NCBI RefSeq assembly: GCF_036350515.1
Contig: NZ_JAZDUE010000010.1
Span: 1-64,000, forward strand
Length of the DNA stretch: 64,000 nt
Source of the DNA: Gordonia prachuapensis
Lineage (GTDB): Bacteria; Actinomycetota; Actinomycetes; Mycobacteriales; Mycobacteriaceae
Direction: 5' to 3'
How positions within the stretch are numbered: the first letter of the stretch is position 1; each line of letters begins with the position of its first letter. This document shows, piece by piece, positions 16,670 to 26,018 of this stretch. Made by a program: the position numbers and the translations under genes. The notes beneath the pieces were generated by a model that saw nothing but the letters and a program-made list of their open reading frames with translations, searched no databases and was not told where the DNA came from.

Positions 16670-17557
16670 ATGACTGATCGCGAAGCTCTGCAGCAGTGGG
16701 AGGTCCACCGACGCTGCATCCGATGTGACGTCGCCCGGCAGGTGGCACCCGGTCTGATCGGGACCGGCGAGGACGGACGGTCCGTGGTCACCCAGCAGCC
16801 CCGGACGGAGGCGGAGATCCGGGTGATGAACGAGGCCGCTTTCGCCTGCCCGGTGGGTGCAGTCCAACCCGTTGGCGGCAGAACCACTCCCGCCGACGAC
16901 CCCTATCCGCTCGCCCTCGACGACACCGTGTACTTCTGCGGGCACACCTCTCCGGCCACGGCATCGGCCAAGGGCTACCTGGTGCGGCGGGAGACCGGTT
17001 TCATGATGATCGACCCGCCGATGTTCAGTAGTGCACTGGGCCGCCGCTACGGGGCACTGGGCCCGGTCACCGACGTCCTGCTCACCCATCGCGACCACAC
17101 CGCACACGGGCAGCAGTACGCCGACTTCTTCGGCGCGCGGCTGTGGATCCACGAAGGGGATCTGGACGCGGCGCCGGGAGCCGACCAGGTGATGACCGGA
17201 CAAGATCCCATCGAGATCGCGCCGGGCGTCATCGCGCATCCACTGTGGGGTCACACCGAAGGCAACGTGATCTTCCTGGTGGACGACACCTACTGCTTCA
17301 GCGGCGACAGCTTCTACTGGAGTCGGACCACCGACGACATCGAGGTGTTCGAGACCGTGACGTGGCTGTCCATCCGTGGTCTGGCGGCATCGCTTCAGCG
17401 CACTGTACCGCGATTGACCTTCGAATGGCTGTTGCCCGGACATGGCGGTGGGAACCGGAAGCCGGCCGACGAGATGGCCCGGCGGATGCAGGCAATGGCC
17501 GATCGAACCAGTCAACTCACACCTCGCGCAGTCGATTTCTCGGCCGCGCGGTACTGA
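16670..17557 (+). CDS. ferredoxin-like domain fused to metallo-beta-lactamase fold hydrolase
   Basis: 295-residue fusion. Residues 1-65 carry a ferredoxin-like module with C16, C19 (RRCIRCDVARQVAP) and C60 (FACPVGAV). From about 85 on follows a metallo-beta-lactamase fold: H140, D142, H143 and H146 (LLTHRDHTAHG), H195 (WGHTEGN), D213 (FSGDS) and a C-terminal His in LLPGHGG. All expected metal ligands are present, so a dinuclear-metal hydrolase or redox enzyme is likely. The ATG at 16670 follows AAAGGA; an in-frame GTG at 16643 is possible. It sits 26 bp before the isomerase. Such fusions are known in actinobacteria and phototrophs, but their reaction is unclear. Confidence 0.75.
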   Translation: MTDREALQQWEVHRRCIRCDVARQVAPGLIGTGEDGRSVVTQQPRTEAEIRVMNEAAFACPVGAVQPVGGRTTPADDPYPLALDDTVYFCGHTSPATASAKGYLVRRETGFMMIDPPMFSSALGRRYGALGPVTDVLLTHRDHTAHGQQYADFFGARLWIHEGDLDAAPGADQVMTGQDPIEIAPGVIAHPLWGHTEGNVIFLVDDTYCFSGDSFYWSRTTDDIEVFETVTWLSIRGLAASLQRTVPRLTFEWLLPGHGGGNRKPADEMARRMQAMADRTSQLTPRAVDFSAARY

Positions 17558-17583
17558 CAACCATCTCTCGGATTGGAGGGACC

Positions 17584-18540
17584 GTGGAACTCGCCCTGTA
17601 CACCGACTGCCTGTCGACACTGTCGTTCGAGGAGGCATTGGATGTGGCCGCCGGCCTGGAGATGGGTGTCGTCGAACTGCCCGTGGGGGATCGAGCGCAT
17701 CTCCCGCCCGATCGCGTCGCCGAACTCCTCGACGATCTGGCCGCGCTCGCCGAACTGCGCGCACAACTGGACACCCGAGGACTGCGCGTCCACGCGCTCA
17801 ACTGCACCGCGTGGGCGTATCAGGCCGACTTCGGAGATGAGTTCGGCGCTGTACTCGACAGCACGATCCGCCTTGCGGAGAAGCTGTCGGTCGACAAGAT
17901 CGTCACCGTTTCGGGTTGCCCCGGTGTGCCGCCGGCGCTCAAAGCCATCGAATGGATGACGGTGCCCTATCCACCCGACTACTTCGAAGCGCTGGCCACG
18001 CAGTGGGATGAGGGCGTGGCCCGATGGCGTGAGCTCGTCGCCACCGCGAATGCACACGGCGTCAGCACGATCGCACTCGCGTTGCATCCACTGGCACTGG
18101 TCAGCAACGCGCCCACGTTGAGTCGGTTCCGCGATCAGGTCGGCACCACGATCGGCGCCAGCATCGACCCCGCCACCATGTTCTGGCAGCAGATGGATCC
18201 GGTGAAAACGATCGAGCTGCTGGGCCCAGCGGTGAGACACGTGCACCTCGGGGACGTGGAAGTCCACGACGAACTGCTGGCCACCTCCGGCGCCGTCCTC
18301 ACGACCACACCGATCGAGGAACCGCGACAGCGCGGCTGGACTTTCCGCACGGTCGGACTCGGCCGTGGCGCCGAGTTCTGGAGTGGCTTCTTCGACGCGT
18401 TGCGCAGCGCCGGCCACGACGACGCGGTGAGTCTGGCCAACAGCGATCCCTACATCCCGCAGGATCTCGGCGCCACCCTCGCGAGCCGCTTCATCGAGGG
18501 GCTGCTGACACCGGCGCCGACGCCGGCCGCTGTCGGTTGA
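17584..18540 (+). CDS. sugar phosphate isomerase/epimerase-like TIM barrel
   Basis: 318-residue protein of the xylose-isomerase-like TIM barrel superfamily (AP endonuclease 2 fold). It begins VELALYTDCLSTLSFEEALD with GGAGG five bases before the GTG. Typical features are MGVVELPVGD early, IGASIDPATMFWQQ and VRHVHLGDVEVHDE later, which supply metal-binding acidic and His residues. It probably isomerises or epimerises a small hydroxy or keto compound. It lies in the operon between the MBL fusion and a ferredoxin, so a sugar substrate is not implied. Confidence 0.75.
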   Translation: MELALYTDCLSTLSFEEALDVAAGLEMGVVELPVGDRAHLPPDRVAELLDDLAALAELRAQLDTRGLRVHALNCTAWAYQADFGDEFGAVLDSTIRLAEKLSVDKIVTVSGCPGVPPALKAIEWMTVPYPPDYFEALATQWDEGVARWRELVATANAHGVSTIALALHPLALVSNAPTLSRFRDQVGTTIGASIDPATMFWQQMDPVKTIELLGPAVRHVHLGDVEVHDELLATSGAVLTTTPIEEPRQRGWTFRTVGLGRGAEFWSGFFDALRSAGHDDAVSLANSDPYIPQDLGATLASRFIEGLLTPAPTPAAVG

Positions 18541-18567
18541 GATCAGCATGCGTGAAGGAGATTCCGA

Positions 18568-18768
18568 ATGAAAGCACACGTCGACCGACGCCGCTGCCAA
18601 AGCGCGGCGCTCTGCGTATCCGTCGCGCCGGATGTGTTTGATCTGGGAGACGACGGGGTCGCCGTCAGCCTCCACGACGAACTGCCTGACGACCTCGTCG
18701 GCGACGCCGATGAGGCGGTGGCGGCCTGTCCGGCTGCGGCGCTCGCGCTGAGCGCCGACAAATCGTGA
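18568..18768 (+). CDS. ferredoxin, single [3Fe-4S]-type cluster
   Basis: 66 residues, MKAHVDRRRCQSAALCVSVAP at the front; cluster ligands C10, C16 and C54 (AACPAAAL) with C-x5-C spacing. AAGGAG precedes the ATG. It differs clearly from the ferredoxins at 9144 and 49964. Its partners may be the indolepyruvate oxidoreductase, the MBL fusion or an oxygenase elsewhere. It is embedded in the HyuBA operon. Confidence 0.9.
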   Translation: MKAHVDRRRCQSAALCVSVAPDVFDLGDDGVAVSLHDELPDDLVGDADEAVAACPAAALALSADKS

Positions 18769-18829
18769 CACGAGGCGCGCGATACCGCCCGTCCGCAGAC
18801 CGAAACCTACTGGAGGAAAAAGGAACACC

Positions 18830-20509
18830 GTGAGTCCAGACGCATCGCCCACCGACTACACCCCGGATGAGCTCGACATCGAGCTGTTCCGGCATGCCTG
18901 CAGTTCGGTGCTCGACGAGATCGAGGTCAACATCACCCAGACCGCCTACAGTCCGCTGATCTACGAGTACAAGGACTATGTGGTGGGTCTGCTCGACCCG
19001 GACTTCGCGCTGATGGCACAGTCGAAGCTCAGTCTGCCCGGCTTCCTGGCGGACCTCGGGCCCGTCGTATCCGATGCGATCGAGATCGCCGGCAAACACA
19101 CCCTCGTGCCAGGGGATGTGTTGATCTCCAATTACGCTGCCGTACAGGGGCATCACATCAACAATGTGGTGATGATGTCGCCGATCTTCCAGGACGGAGA
19201 GATCGTTGCCTACGTGGCTATTCGTGGTCACTGGGCCGACCTCGGCGGTCTGGAGACCGGATCGATGAGCTGGGAAGCTCGCGACATCTGGCAGGAAGGC
19301 ACCCAGTACCGCGGTCTGCGCATCATGCGCGCCGGCGAGCTCGTGCCCGAGAACGTGGCGACCTGTCTGGCCAACACCCGCCTCGAGGAGTACGTGCGTG
19401 GCGACATGATGGCCCAGCTCGGCGGATGCACGCTGGGCGTGAGCCGCTGGGCCGAGCGGATGGCCAGTCGCTGGACACGCGAACAGATCGCCGCATTGTC
19501 GGCCGCGCAGATGGCGCAGAGTGCCGCGCTCGCACGTGCGCGGGTGGCAGCACTGCCCGATGGGACGTATTCGGCGACCACCCGTCTGGATGACGCCGGC
19601 GCCCCCGGTACCGACCCACTTCGCTACACCGTGCGTATCCAGATCGACGGCGACCGCATGGTGGTCGACCTCACCGACATCCCGGATCAGGTCGCGGCCC
19701 CCATCAACAGCCACACACCCGACAGTGATGCGCGGGTGGCGTACAAATCGCTGGTCGTGCCCGACCATCCCACCGACGAAGGACTTTTCGCCGCGCTGGA
19801 AGTGCGTACCCGTCCCGGCAGCATCCTGACGGCGAGCAAGGGTGCGGCGATGGCGCATTGGAACAACGGCAAGGCGACCCTGGTCGATCTGATCATCCGG
19901 GCATTCGGCGAAGGCAATCCCGAACTCGCGCCCGCCGGCACCCACGGTTCGCAGGGCGCATACATCTTCTCCGGCAAGCGGGCCGACGGCTCATGGTGGC
20001 AGAGCATCGACACCATCGGCGGTGGTTGGGGCGGACACGTCGGCGGCGACGGATTCAGCCCGCTGAAGACCCTCAATCACGGCGACAACAGGTCGCTGTC
20101 GGTGGAGGTCGTGGAGGCGAGCTTCCCGCTGACGATCGACCACGTCACCTATCGGCCGGACAGTGCAGGCCGTGGCCGCCACCGCGGAGGCTGGGGAGTC
20201 GAGAAGCTGATCACCACAACCGAAGACGCCTTCATCTCCACCTCCATCGACCGCACCGTCGATCCGCCGTGGGGTGCGGCCGGAGGCGAGACCGGCGCAC
20301 CTGGTTGCGTCGACATCCAGTTCCCGGGCAGCGACACATGGGAGCGGCACAACAAGGCATCCCTGGTGCATCTGCCCGCCGGTAGTCGTGTGCGGCTGCG
20401 CTCGGCCGGAGGCGGGGGATGGGGCCCACCCGACGAGCGCGACCCCGAGGCGCTCGCGGCCGACATCCGCGACGGCCTCGTGACCGAATCGGCTGGGCGC
20501 AAGCCATGA
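18830..20509 (+). CDS. hydantoinase B / oxoprolinase family subunit
   Basis: 559-residue HyuB-type subunit. Together with HyuA it forms an ATP-dependent amidase, hydrolase or carboxylase (N-methylhydantoinase, caprolactamase, acetone/acetophenone carboxylase relatives). Family marks: ELFRHACSSVLDEIEVNITQ at the front, GDVLISNYAAVQGHHINNVV, and C-terminal AGRGRHRGGWG with LRSAGGGGWGPPDERDP. The GTG start at 18830 follows GGAGGAAAAAGGAAC. The stop overlaps the longest possible start of hyuA. Which reaction this pair carries out cannot be decided from the sequence. Confidence 0.88.
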   Translation: MSPDASPTDYTPDELDIELFRHACSSVLDEIEVNITQTAYSPLIYEYKDYVVGLLDPDFALMAQSKLSLPGFLADLGPVVSDAIEIAGKHTLVPGDVLISNYAAVQGHHINNVVMMSPIFQDGEIVAYVAIRGHWADLGGLETGSMSWEARDIWQEGTQYRGLRIMRAGELVPENVATCLANTRLEEYVRGDMMAQLGGCTLGVSRWAERMASRWTREQIAALSAAQMAQSAALARARVAALPDGTYSATTRLDDAGAPGTDPLRYTVRIQIDGDRMVVDLTDIPDQVAAPINSHTPDSDARVAYKSLVVPDHPTDEGLFAALEVRTRPGSILTASKGAAMAHWNNGKATLVDLIIRAFGEGNPELAPAGTHGSQGAYIFSGKRADGSWWQSIDTIGGGWGGHVGGDGFSPLKTLNHGDNRSLSVEVVEASFPLTIDHVTYRPDSAGRGRHRGGWGVEKLITTTEDAFISTSIDRTVDPPWGAAGGETGAPGCVDIQFPGSDTWERHNKASLVHLPAGSRVRLRSAGGGGWGPPDERDPEALAADIRDGLVTESAGRKP

Positions 20510-20559
20510 CGGACAGTGCACGCACCGCACGACACACATCTCAGGAGAGGACGACCCGG

Positions 20560-22629
20560 ATGGACACCGGACACCCGCAGGGCACGTCGAGAATGGGCGT
20601 CGACATCGGCGGCACATTCACCGATGTCGCCGTGGTGGATGGCGACGGCCGGCTACACATCGGCAAGACCCTGACCACACCCCGGCGGGAAGAGGAAGGT
20701 GTGGTGCGCTCGATCGCCCACTCCGGCACCGAGATGTCCGACGTCGACGTGCTGGTGCATGGCACGACACTGGTCATCAATGCACTCGTCGAGCGGCGCG
20801 GGGCGAAGGTCGCGCTGGTCACCACTCGCGGCTTCCGCGACATCTACCTGATGGGTCTGAGCAACCGCCCCGACAACTTCAACATCTTCTACCAGCGCGA
20901 CGAGCCGATGGTGCCGAGGCACCTGATCTTCGAAGTGGACGAACGGGTCTCGCCGTCGGGACAGACGCTGACGCCCATCACCGACGGTGGAGTGTCGAAC
21001 CTCGTCGACGAACTGCGCACGGCCGGAGTGGAGGCCGTTGCCGTCGCCTTGCTCAACTCGTATGCCAACCCCGCACACGAGGAGGAACTTGCCGTCCGCC
21101 TCGCCGACGAACTGCCCGGCGTCTACATCACCACATCGTCGGCGATCAGCCAGGTGTGGCGCGAGTACGAGCGGACCAGTACCGCGGTGTCCAACTCCTA
21201 TGTCGGACCCGTCATCGAACGCTACACCGCGGCGATCGAGGCGTCGCTGGACTCGCTCGACTTCCGCGGGTCGTTCGTCTTCCTGGACTCGAGCGGCGGC
21301 GGGCTGTCGGTGCCATCGGTACGCCGGTTGCCGATCCGGCTACTCGAATCCGGACCTGTCGGAGGTGTTCTCGGAACACGTGATCTCACCCGCGAGCTCG
21401 GCATCGACTATGCGGTCTCATTCGACATGGGCGGTACGACGGCAAAAGGCAGCCTGATCGAGTTCGGCAGCTTCGACTCGACGGAGCTGTCCTATCCGGT
21501 CGGCTACCGCACGGGCTTTCCGGTGCAGGCGCCGTGTGTGGACATCATGGAGGTCGGCGCCGGTGGCGGTTCCATCGCCTGGGTGGACGACAGCGGACGG
21601 CTGCGTGTGGGACCGAGATCGGCCGGCGCGGAACCCGGACCGGCCTGCTACGGCAACGGCGGCACCGAGCTCACCGTCACCGATGCCAATGTCTACCTCG
21701 GACGTATGCAGCCGGACTTCTTCCTCGGCAGTATCGAGATCCAGCCCGAGCTGGCGGCGGGAGCGGTGGAGCGGTTGGCGCAACAGCTCGACATGGAACC
21801 GCGCCGCCTCGCACTCGGTGTGCTGCGGCTGGCCAATCTCTCGATGGCCGAGGTGGTCCGGCAGCAGACGGTGGTCCGAGGCCGAGATCCGCGCGGCTAC
21901 GCGATGTTCGGCTTCGGCGGTGCCGGCCCGATGCATGCCTGCGAGGTCGCGGTCGAGGCGGGTATCTCGCGGGTGATCATCCCGACCTCGCCCGGGCACT
22001 TCTCCGCGCTCGGCATGTTGCAGGCCGACATCAGCTTCGACCGTGCCAGCGTGGTGGACGAACGTCTCGACACCCTCGACTTCGACAGCATGAACGCACA
22101 CCTGCGGACCATCGGGGACGAGCTGGCCGCGATCGTGGACGCCGACGCGGTGTCGAGCGGGCAGCCGATGTTCGAGTTCTCGCTCGCGCTGCGGTACGAG
22201 GGCCAGGAACACACCCTGCGCGTCGCCGCGCCGCGCGGAGATCTGCGCATCGAACCGATGGACGTTGCCCATTTCCGGGAGAAGTTCGAGGCGGAGCACC
22301 GCACCCGTTATCGGCACGATCATCCCGACTCCGCAGTGGAGGTCGTCGCCGTCTACGCGACCGCGCGCCGGCCGCTGCCGCAGGTCAAGATCTTGCCACC
22401 GGAACGCACCGAACACATCGAACGCGCTGAGCGCACCGTGCATTTCACCAACGATGGCGGCGTGCCGGCCGCGTTCGTGGCGCGTACGACCCTGTCGGTC
22501 GGCGACACGTTGACCGGACCAGCGGTCATCTACGAGGAGGGCTCGAACATCGTCATCCCGCCGGGCGCCGTGGTCACCGTCATCGATCGTGGGCACCTGA
22601 GTATCGACCTCGCCGGGGTCCGTTTCTGA
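20560..22629 (+). CDS. hydantoinase A / oxoprolinase family subunit
   Basis: 689-residue HyuA-type subunit with the ASKHA fold: phosphate-binding MGVDIGGTFTDVAVVD at the N-terminus, a second motif SFDMGGTTAKGSL, and GFGGAGPMHACEVA near the C-terminal third. It provides the ATPase half of the HyuA/HyuB enzyme. The ATG at 20560 is preferred because AGGAGAGG lies nine bases upstream; an ATG at 20506 that overlaps the HyuB stop would add 18 residues. Last gene of the operon starting at 16219. Confidence 0.88.
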   Translation: MDTGHPQGTSRMGVDIGGTFTDVAVVDGDGRLHIGKTLTTPRREEEGVVRSIAHSGTEMSDVDVLVHGTTLVINALVERRGAKVALVTTRGFRDIYLMGLSNRPDNFNIFYQRDEPMVPRHLIFEVDERVSPSGQTLTPITDGGVSNLVDELRTAGVEAVAVALLNSYANPAHEEELAVRLADELPGVYITTSSAISQVWREYERTSTAVSNSYVGPVIERYTAAIEASLDSLDFRGSFVFLDSSGGGLSVPSVRRLPIRLLESGPVGGVLGTRDLTRELGIDYAVSFDMGGTTAKGSLIEFGSFDSTELSYPVGYRTGFPVQAPCVDIMEVGAGGGSIAWVDDSGRLRVGPRSAGAEPGPACYGNGGTELTVTDANVYLGRMQPDFFLGSIEIQPELAAGAVERLAQQLDMEPRRLALGVLRLANLSMAEVVRQQTVVRGRDPRGYAMFGFGGAGPMHACEVAVEAGISRVIIPTSPGHFSALGMLQADISFDRASVVDERLDTLDFDSMNAHLRTIGDELAAIVDADAVSSGQPMFEFSLALRYEGQEHTLRVAAPRGDLRIEPMDVAHFREKFEAEHRTRYRHDHPDSAVEVVAVYATARRPLPQVKILPPERTEHIERAERTVHFTNDGGVPAAFVARTTLSVGDTLTGPAVIYEEGSNIVIPPGAVVTVIDRGHLSIDLAGVRF

Positions 22630-22896
22630 CGCACCCGGATCCGCTGGTGTGTATCTGCCTGACCGTCGCCAACATCGTCGCAACCCTCCTGTCTCGACCG
22701 TGGCAGGCCGGCGATGTCGCGCAGGCCCGGACGAATTCAGGTGCGACGCAGGGCGCGTGAGCGAAGGGGCGAGGCGACAGTAGCGTCACCGGTCGGTGTG
22801 TCCTGGACGCGGACGAGCCGGCCGGGGTAGCTTTGCGCCAGGTGCATCGGAATCCGACGCCTTCGCGTGTCGGCCCGCCGAACTTCCGATGATCGT

Positions 22897-23715
22897 ATGC
22901 ATTCCGTAGCTCGGTTCTCGTCTCGTCAGCTCCCTGTTCGTGTCGCCACGTTCGAATACCAGTGTTGTGGCCAGACGCCTCGTGTCGGTGCCACGGTGTC
23001 CGGCCGGCTGTCGGCGCACCCGTGTGAGGGCACTCTCGGTCACGTTGCGGTGACCGCCTGGGATCGTAACCGCGACCTCGTCATCACCGATGCCGCAGTC
23101 GCCACGTGGGACCCGGCACTGTGTGATCCACGCAGTCAACCGATCGCGGTGTGGTTGTCCTGGCACGGCGGGGAGGGCGAGGGGGTCGAGGCCTCGGGAA
23201 CTGCCGCGTCGGTGCATCAGATCTATCGCGAAGCGGGCACCCGGCAGACGCCACCCGTGCGTGAGGTGAGTCGATCGGTGAACGTTCTCGAGAAGTTCGT
23301 CCACGACCCGATCTGCGATGACGGAATCGCGCTCCAGCCTGGGGGAGCGCTGGTGCTACTCGAGGAGCTGGTTGTCGTCGAACCGACGGCCGCGCAGGCC
23401 GCGCAGCGGCGGGAGCGCCGAGAGCAGGCGCGGCGCACGTTCTCCATCACTGCGCCTGCCGAGTGTTTCGGCACGGTGGTCCCTTATGCCGGGCAACGTG
23501 TTCGGATCGATCTCGACGATCCGCGCCTGACCATCTCCGGCGTCCTGCCCGCGTCGGGCGGGGTGGTCACCGGAGTCACGCGACAGGTCGAGGTCGTCAG
23601 GCCAACCGGCCTGATCGGCGTATCCGTACCCGCCCCCATCGAACCGGGCATCGCGGCGGCAGACGTGACGGCCGACCTGCTCGTGGTGTTGGTGCTCGAC
23701 GACATGCCTGGATGA
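22897..23715 (+). CDS. hypothetical protein, possibly DUF6578-like
   Basis: About 272 residues. The segment ATFEYQCCGQTPRVGATVSG near the N-terminus resembles the QCCG...vG(d/a)xV start of DUF6578 proteins of actinobacteria. A basic helix (AAQRRERREQARRTF) and a beta-rich C-terminus follow. No catalytic motif, membrane segment or signal peptide is evident. The start is uncertain: ATG 22897 lacks a clear Shine-Dalgarno sequence and an in-frame start at 22867 also exists. It is about 270 bp after hyuA and probably a separate unit. Confidence 0.5.
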   Translation: MHSVARFSSRQLPVRVATFEYQCCGQTPRVGATVSGRLSAHPCEGTLGHVAVTAWDRNRDLVITDAAVATWDPALCDPRSQPIAVWLSWHGGEGEGVEASGTAASVHQIYREAGTRQTPPVREVSRSVNVLEKFVHDPICDDGIALQPGGALVLLEELVVVEPTAAQAAQRRERREQARRTFSITAPAECFGTVVPYAGQRVRIDLDDPRLTISGVLPASGGVVTGVTRQVEVVRPTGLIGVSVPAPIEPGIAAADVTADLLVVLVLDDMPG

Positions 23716-23725
23716 TCGAAACGAC

Positions 23726-23754
23726 CGCGATCGCCCCGAGAAGGTGCGATCGCG
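23726..23754. terminator. hairpin between convergent genes
   Basis: CGCGATCGC (23726-23734) and GCGATCGCG (23746-23754) form a perfect 9-bp stem with an 11-base loop between the hypothetical gene and the convergent thiolase gene. Confidence 0.5.
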
Positions 23755-23772
23755 CAGGTGGCCCGGCCGGCG

Positions 23773-24981
23773 TCACAAGACCTCGAACAACGCCGAGGCG
23801 CCCATCCCTCCGCCCACACACATGGTGACGACCACATACCGCACCCCGCGCCGACGACCCTCCAGCAGCACATGCCCCACCTGACGGGCACCGGTCATGC
23901 CGTAGGGGTGACCCACCGAGATCGCGCCGCCGTTGACGTTGAGCCGCTCCGGATCGATGCCCTGGTGATCGCGGATGTAGACCGCTTGAGAGGCGAAAGC
24001 CTCGTTCAGCTCCCATAATCCGATGTCGTCGACGGACAGACCATGCTGCGACAACAGCTTCGGAATCGAGTAGATCGGCCCGATGCCCATCTCCTCGGGG
24101 CCGCAGCCGGCGACTGTCATCCCGACGTATCTGCCGAGTGGTTCGAGGCCCTCTTCGGCGGCAACCGCGGAGTTCATGATCACCACGGCCGCGGCCCCGT
24201 CCGAGAGCTGCGAGGAATTACCGGCAGTGACCGACGCGCGCTCGCTCACCTCACCGTCGGGCAGGACGGTACGGAGTCCGGCAAGGGTGTCGAGGGTCGT
24301 CGACGGACGGTTGCCCTCGTCGGCGGACAGTCGCACGGTCTCGTGCGTGGTCTGTCCGTCCGGGTCGCGGACGAGCTGGCGGGTCTCCAGCGGCACGATC
24401 TCGTCATCGAAGATGCCCGCCTTCTGTGCGGCGGCGGTCCGCTGCTGGGACAGCAGCGCGAACTCGTCCTGCGCTTCGCGGGTCACGCCGTAGCGTTGCG
24501 CCACGATCTCCGCGGTGTGCAGCATCGGCGTGTACATCGTGGACAGGCGCTCGGCGAACCAGTGGTCGTGCGCGCGATACCGATTGGCATGATCGTTCTG
24601 CACCAGCGAGATCGACTCCACGCCGCCGCCGACCACGATGTCCATCCCGTCGTACAGCACCTGCTTGGCGGCGGTGGCGATGGCCATGACACCGGAGGAA
24701 CATTGGCGGTCCACGGTCATCCCCGACACGGTCACCGGCAGCCCGGCGCGCAGCGCCGACTGACGCGCGGTGTTGAAACCGGTCGCACCTTCGGGCAGTG
24801 CGCACCCGAGCACCACGTCATCGACGCGGGCCGGATCGAGACCGGCACGGTCGACGGCGTGGGCGATCACGTGCCCGGCGAGTTCTTGCGGGGCGGTGTC
24901 ATTGAATGCACCCTTGTACGCCTTGGCGATCGGCGTGCGGGCGAAGGACACGATCACCGCGTCACGGTCTGCTCCGGTCAC
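23773..24981 (-). CDS. acetyl-CoA C-acyltransferase (thiolase)
   Basis: 402-residue thiolase catalysing CoA-dependent cleavage of 3-oxoacyl-CoA, the last step of beta-oxidation. Active-site residues are visible: nucleophile Cys94 in DRQCSSGVMA, His in GHPYGMTGARQ and the second Cys in TMCVGGGMGAS. The GTG start overlaps the stop of the phosphotransferase gene by four bases, so the three minus-strand genes SDR, phosphotransferase and thiolase form a tight operon. It belongs to the degradative rather than the biosynthetic branch by context. Confidence 0.92.
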   Translation of the reverse strand: MTGADRDAVIVSFARTPIAKAYKGAFNDTAPQELAGHVIAHAVDRAGLDPARVDDVVLGCALPEGATGFNTARQSALRAGLPVTVSGMTVDRQCSSGVMAIATAAKQVLYDGMDIVVGGGVESISLVQNDHANRYRAHDHWFAERLSTMYTPMLHTAEIVAQRYGVTREAQDEFALLSQQRTAAAQKAGIFDDEIVPLETRQLVRDPDGQTTHETVRLSADEGNRPSTTLDTLAGLRTVLPDGEVSERASVTAGNSSQLSDGAAAVVIMNSAVAAEEGLEPLGRYVGMTVAGCGPEEMGIGPIYSIPKLLSQHGLSVDDIGLWELNEAFASQAVYIRDHQGIDPERLNVNGGAISVGHPYGMTGARQVGHVLLEGRRRGVRYVVVTMCVGGGMGASALFEVL

Positions 24982-26018
24982 AACGAGGTCCTTTCGTTCA
25001 GCGCGGCCAGTCCGCGCTCGATGCAGGGGCCCACCAGTTCGGCGACGCCCTCGAATCCGCCACCCAGGGTCTCGCCCAAGGTCTCGCGGTAGTGAATGCC
25101 CTCGCAGATCACCGCGAGCTTGAACCAGCCGAACGCGATGTACCAGCCCAGATCGGCCAGGTCGAATCCGGTGCGGTCGGCGTAGCGGTCGAGGAGAGTG
25201 GCGATCGGGGGGTAGGCGCCGAGTCCGTCGATGGCGGTGACCACGGGATTGTCGATGCCCGACAGGCCGGCGTGATAGACGAAGAACAGTCCGACATCCG
25301 ACAGCGGATCGCCGAGCGTGGACATCTCCCAGTCCAGCACCGCGGCGATGGCACCGTCGCGCACCAGACAGTTGTCGAGCCGGTAGTCGCCGTGCACGAT
25401 CGACGAATAGTGTTGTTCTGGAACCGTTTCTGACAGGAGTGTGGCGAATCGCTCGATGTCGGGGAGGTCGCGGCTGCGGGACAGTTCGAGCTGCCGGGTC
25501 CAGCGGCGGACCTGACGTTCCATGAAGCCGGCCGGCCGGCCGAAATCGCCCAGACCGACGGCGTCGGGATCGACCATGTGCAGCGCGGCGAGTACGTCGG
25601 TGAGATCCTCACCGAGACGGTGCTGCTGCTCCGACGTCACACTCAATGCCTGATCCGCGGTGCGCAGCACATCCCCTGGGACGTAATCCATCACGTAGAA
25701 CGGGGCGCCGATGATCTCGGTGTCGTCACACATCACGTGCGTGGCAGGAACCGGGATGCGCTCGTGGGCCTGACCGAGCCCGGTCAGAACGCGATACTCC
25801 CGGCTCATGTCGTGCGCGGTGCTCAGCACATGGCCGAGCGGTGGCCTGCGCAGGACCAGAGCACGTTGCGCCGCATCGATGCGATAGGTGATGTTGGAGC
25901 GTCCGCCGCTGATGTGGCGGACGGTGACCTCGTCGTGGGCGTCCACGAGATCGTGGGCTTGCAGCAGCGCGACGAGGCGCGCGTAGCTCGCCTCGTCCAT
26001 TCCCGGGATCGTGGTCAT
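24978..26018 (-). CDS. phosphotransferase (APH/ACAD10-like) family protein
   Basis: 346-residue aminoglycoside-phosphotransferase-fold protein. Kinase signatures: ISGGRSNITYRI (nucleotide loop), VHGDYRLDNCLV (catalytic loop with Asp and Asn) and VLDWEMSTLGDPLSDVG (metal-binding DWE). In mycobacteria and human ACAD10/11 such domains accompany acyl-CoA dehydrogenases and phosphorylate 4-hydroxyacyl-CoAs. That fits the divergent dehydrogenase here. Start ATG 26018 overlaps the SDR stop (ATGA). Confidence 0.85.
   Translation of the reverse strand: MTTIPGMDEASYARLVALLQAHDLVDAHDEVTVRHISGGRSNITYRIDAAQRALVLRRPPLGHVLSTAHDMSREYRVLTGLGQAHERIPVPATHVMCDDTEIIGAPFYVMDYVPGDVLRTADQALSVTSEQQHRLGEDLTDVLAALHMVDPDAVGLGDFGRPAGFMERQVRRWTRQLELSRSRDLPDIERFATLLSETVPEQHYSSIVHGDYRLDNCLVRDGAIAAVLDWEMSTLGDPLSDVGLFFVYHAGLSGIDNPVVTAIDGLGAYPPIATLLDRYADRTGFDLADLGWYIAFGWFKLAVICEGIHYRETLGETLGGGFEGVAELVGPCIERGLAALNERTSL

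Noticed and set aside
17143..17583. N-terminal extension of the TIM-barrel isomerase frame over the MBL gene
   Set aside because: This part is out-of-frame reading of the MBL gene; GGAGG before the GTG at 17584 and the family N-terminus fix the start.
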